The position numbers and the translations under genes are program-made. The notes below the pieces were generated by a model. It was not told the origin of the DNA. It did no database searches and saw only the letters and a list, made by a program, of their open reading frames with translations. From Lachnospiraceae bacterium (lineage in GTDB: Bacteria > Bacillota > Clostridia > Lachnospirales > Lachnospiraceae): a stretch of DNA of 64,000 nt. The DNA lies in assembly GCA_017557525.1 (NCBI GenBank), contig JAFYYN010000036.1, forward strand, positions 62,001-126,000, written 5' to 3'. Shown in pieces: positions 61,364 through 64,000 of this stretch (its first letter is position 1; each line of letters opens with the position of its first letter).

Positions 61364-63568
61364 ATGAGAAATATGACCCTGCCTGAGATTGCCGCCGCTG
61401 TAGGTGGCAGACTGTATATAAACGGGGCCGAATTAAAGATATCCAGGGAAAAGGATATTACGGATGAGGACCTCAAAAAGGAAGCTCAAGGCGTGGTCAT
61501 AGATTCCAGGCTTTGCGGAAAAGACGGCATTTTTGTCGCTATCAAGGGTGAAAAGACGGACGGACATGACTACATAGAAAAGGTCCTTGATAACGGAGCC
61601 TTAGGTGCAATATGCGAAAGACTGCCCGAAGGCTATGAAAACAGGAAAAACGGAGCCTACATCCTTGTTGATAATGTACTATGTGCATTAAGAAAGCTTG
61701 CAGCATATTACAGAAAGCAGCTTACCTGTAAAATAGTAGGAATAGTTGGAAGCGTAGGAAAAACAAGTACTAAAGAGCTTGTGGCATCCGTACTTTCACA
61801 GGATTTTGAAACACTGAAAACTGAGGGTAATTTCAATAACGAGATCGGCGTGCCGCTTACTATATTTAAGATCAGGGCCGAACATACCATGGCAGTAGTC
61901 GAGATGGGCATCAGTGGATTTGGCGAGATGGACAGGCTGGGAGAAATCGTAAACCCGGACATAGTCGTAATGACCAATATTGGGCCCTGCCATCTGGAAA
62001 ATCTGAAAGATCTGTCAGGCGTATTAAGGGCAAAATCAGAGGTCTTAAGACATATCAAAAAAGACGGACTTCTGGTGATAAACAGCGATGATCCCAAACT
62101 GTTGTCACTAAAGGAGCTTAAGGAAAACACAGCCAACAACATAAATATAATAGATGAAGTTGACAGGTGTGCACTGGAACATTTAAGGATTGCCTGTTAT
62201 GGAAGTCATCCTGTAAGTGAAAACAAAGCCGGAAAAAAGAGTTTGTCGGGGAATGCAGAAAACTCAGGAATTGTGAGCGGACAAACAAGCTCAGGTACAC
62301 TTGGGAAAATGAGTGTACAGGGAAATTACACGGTTTCATATACGAACTTGGAATTGATGGGTGTTGAGGGCAGCACCTTTGACATGGTTATCAGCTGTAA
62401 GGGTAGTGAAGCTGACTCCAAAACTTCGACGAATAGTATTAAAGACAAGAACGAAGGCTGTAAAACAGAGATTTGTAAAACCGGTACATATAGGACAAAA
62501 GTAAATATGCAGGGTACACATCAGGTCATGAACGCCATGGCAGCCTGCATAGTAGGACTTGAAAACGGTATGAGCCCCGAGCACATAGTAAAAGGAATCG
62601 GAGCTACAGTACCCATGAAAGGCCGCTGCTGTCCGATAAAAACGGACAGGTTCCTGGTAGTAGATGACTCATATAATGCAAATCCCAAATCCATGAAAGC
62701 CGGCATAGACTTAATGTCCGAAAGCAGCGGGCGCAAGGTGCTGATACTGGGCGATATGTTTGAGCTGGGTACTGATGAAAAGGAACTCCACGCAGAAGTA
62801 GGAGAGTATGCCGCAGAGAAAAATATGGACCTGGTAGTATGTGTAGGCGCATTATCTGAAAACATGTACGAGGGTTATCTGAAAAAATCAGGCTTGAACT
62901 CAGAGAATACTGTACCATCTACAGATGCAGAGAAAGTAACCTCTATATGTGAAAATGTAACAGATAGAAACGAGGTATGTAAAAATAGCATATTTGTAAG
63001 GGATAAAGTAAGATATTTCAAGGATCGTACAGAGCTCCTGGAAAACCTTAACACCCTCGGGCTACAGGACGGAGATACCATACTTGTCAAAGCATCCCAC
63101 GGGATGGGCTTTGCCGAAGTGGTTGATAAGCTCGTAGAAATGGGAACAAAGTACCGCTTCGTAAAGGGCAGGGAGTACATGCAGATTGATGATATCATGA
63201 ATCTCCTTTCTCAGACGCACTGGGCATGTAAGAGAAGCAGGGAAACTGTGGAAAAAGCAATCGAAAACTCACTCTGCTTTGGCATAATCGATGAAAACGG
63301 CAGGCAGATAGCCTTTGGAAGAACAGTAACCGATTACGCAACCATGTTTTATGTATCGGATGTCGTAGTGGACAAGGATATGCAAAAGCATGGCCTTGGC
63401 GGCCGTTTTGTTGAATTTATCAAATCCGCAGAGGAATTAAAATATCTCTGGGGCTTCCTCGGAACAACCAAGGCAAAGGGCTTTTACTCCAGATTCGGCT
63501 TTGAACCCAAGGATGATTTCTTTATGGCCATGCCAAAAACGAACATAAAGGGTATATTTAATGTGTAG
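61364..63568 (+). CDS. murF: MurF ligase fused to a GNAT acetyltransferase domain
   Basis: 734 residues, against about 450 for MurF. Residues 1-600 are MurF (UDP-MurNAc-tripeptide:D-Ala-D-Ala ligase): P-loop GSVGKTSTKE at 129-138, FNNEIGVPLT, and C-terminal DDSYNANPKSMKAG. A polar insert at about 285-350 (SLSGNAENSGIVSGQTSSG) and another near 505-545 interrupt it. Residues about 606-734 are a GNAT domain (LCFGIIDENGRQIAFGR, then KHGLGGRFVEFI, GFYSRFGFEP). The frame is open throughout. ddl lies just upstream, so the operon makes and then attaches D-Ala-D-Ala. GAGGAAAA precedes ATG 61364. Confidence 0.9.
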   Translation: MRNMTLPEIAAAVGGRLYINGAELKISREKDITDEDLKKEAQGVVIDSRLCGKDGIFVAIKGEKTDGHDYIEKVLDNGALGAICERLPEGYENRKNGAYILVDNVLCALRKLAAYYRKQLTCKIVGIVGSVGKTSTKELVASVLSQDFETLKTEGNFNNEIGVPLTIFKIRAEHTMAVVEMGISGFGEMDRLGEIVNPDIVVMTNIGPCHLENLKDLSGVLRAKSEVLRHIKKDGLLVINSDDPKLLSLKELKENTANNINIIDEVDRCALEHLRIACYGSHPVSENKAGKKSLSGNAENSGIVSGQTSSGTLGKMSVQGNYTVSYTNLELMGVEGSTFDMVISCKGSEADSKTSTNSIKDKNEGCKTEICKTGTYRTKVNMQGTHQVMNAMAACIVGLENGMSPEHIVKGIGATVPMKGRCCPIKTDRFLVVDDSYNANPKSMKAGIDLMSESSGRKVLILGDMFELGTDEKELHAEVGEYAAEKNMDLVVCVGALSENMYEGYLKKSGLNSENTVPSTDAEKVTSICENVTDRNEVCKNSIFVRDKVRYFKDRTELLENLNTLGLQDGDTILVKASHGMGFAEVVDKLVEMGTKYRFVKGREYMQIDDIMNLLSQTHWACKRSRETVEKAIENSLCFGIIDENGRQIAFGRTVTDYATMFYVSDVVVDKDMQKHGLGGRFVEFIKSAEELKYLWGFLGTTKAKGFYSRFGFEPKDDFFMAMPKTNIKGIFNV

Positions 63569-63603
63569 TTATTAACTATTTTTGGTAATTTGTCTGATTT
63601 TCT

Positions 63604-63632
63604 TTGACAGAATGATAAATTGATAGTAAAAT
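63604..63632 (+). promoter_or_regulatory. Sigma-A promoter of the EAL gene
   Basis: TTGACA (63604-63609), 17-nt spacer, TAAAAT (63627-63632). Confidence 0.75.
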
Positions 63633-63679
63633 AAAGAAAAAGGAATTATAGTAACTTTGGGGGTACAAGGAGGTGCGCT

Positions 63680-64000
63680 ATGATTTACTTTGACCATCTT
63701 CCTTTGGAAAAGGACATATTAGAGGCCTTGGCCGAACTTACCATAAATTATGTGTTCCAACCGATCTTTTATCCTGACGGGAAAACGATATATGCATACG
63801 AAGCATTGATGCGCCCTACCAACATGAAGGTAACGGAGCTTATAGCGGAGTATGAGAAACAGGACAAGCTCCATGTACTCGAGGTAGCAACATTTTTTGG
63901 AGCAACACAGGAGTTTCAGCTGCGGGGATACACAGAGCTTTTAAGTATGAACTCCTTCCCATCGGAAGCATTCACCATAGGAGAGGGAAGGGTCTATCAG
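63680..64000 (+). CDS. EAL domain protein, 5' end only
   Basis: 107 codons, cut by the right edge. The frame opens at ATG 63680 with AAGGAGG 7 nt upstream and reads without a stop to the end. YVFQPIFYPDGKTIYAYEAL followed by MRP is the start of an EAL domain, with the signature E in the YEALMRP position. EAL domains hydrolyse c-di-GMP, or bind it when degenerate. The catalytic metal ligands further on are outside the window, so activity cannot be judged. It starts almost directly with EAL, without a sensor domain. Confidence 0.85.
   Translation, partial: MIYFDHLPLEKDILEALAELTINYVFQPIFYPDGKTIYAYEALMRPTNMKVTELIAEYEKQDKLHVLEVATFFGATQEFQLRGYTELLSMNSFPSEAFTIGEGRVYQ

Overview
The window reads as chromosome of a low-to-moderate G+C, Gram-positive anaerobe of the Clostridia, most likely family Lachnospiraceae (Butyrivibrio/Lachnospira-like). 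This is an inference from gene content: a T-box on ileS, a CIRCE site on groESL, paired radical-SAM and DUF2344 genes upstream of RNase G, DUF2225 and DUF6062-type proteins, PT-rich lipoproteins, and sigma-A type promoters. No phage, integrase, transposase or CRISPR array was found.

Layout. 1-11.2 kb is housekeeping: a cut-off secreted protein, a chemoreceptor, the radical SAM/DUF2344/RNase G operon, an iron alcohol dehydrogenase, cyclophilin, an SDR epimerase and MecA. 11.2-21.4 kb holds an AraC regulator, T-box-controlled ileS, glgP, a large lipoprotein with an HExxH motif and a DJ-1-like protein. 21.5-31.3 kb is an A+T-rich surface-glycan island with eight glycosyltransferases and a Wzx-type flippase. 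31.5-38.8 kb holds two convergent operons. One encodes a PqqD-HPr-kinase-like fusion, a Ser-His signal peptidase, a two-component pair and an acyltransferase. The other encodes a free-standing PqqD, an ABC exporter and a glycosyltransferase. Together they look like an uncharacterised peptide- or glycan-maturation and export system. 39-53.5 kb returns to core genes: hpf, a CvpA-like protein, a two-gene purine finish (PurO-type cyclohydrolase plus AICAR transformylase), a wall hydrolase, DUF2225, a DUF6062-like protein, groESL, a UDP-sugar pyrophosphorylase and yigZ. 53.5-64 kb is mainly cell wall: PBP1A, rarA, a GH-like protein, tRNA-Leu, a tRNA-Gly with an altered T-loop, ddl, a MurF-acetyltransferase fusion and the start of an EAL protein.

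The most interesting signal is not a gene. Five unrelated genes (cyclophilin, ileS, the DUF6062-like gene, an amidase-like gene and PBP1A) carry a similar short leader. A hairpin whose stem differs in sequence every time presents a conserved loop, GCAGG(C)(A). Its complement, (T)(G)CCTGC, ends exactly 14-15 nt before the start codon, usually running straight into a GGAAAGG ribosome-binding site 7 nt from ATG. The layout is an H-type pseudoknot abutting the Shine-Dalgarno. mecA and purO carry looser variants. I do not recognise it as a named RNA family, but I could not search. Several hairpin-rich intergenic repeats are also described.
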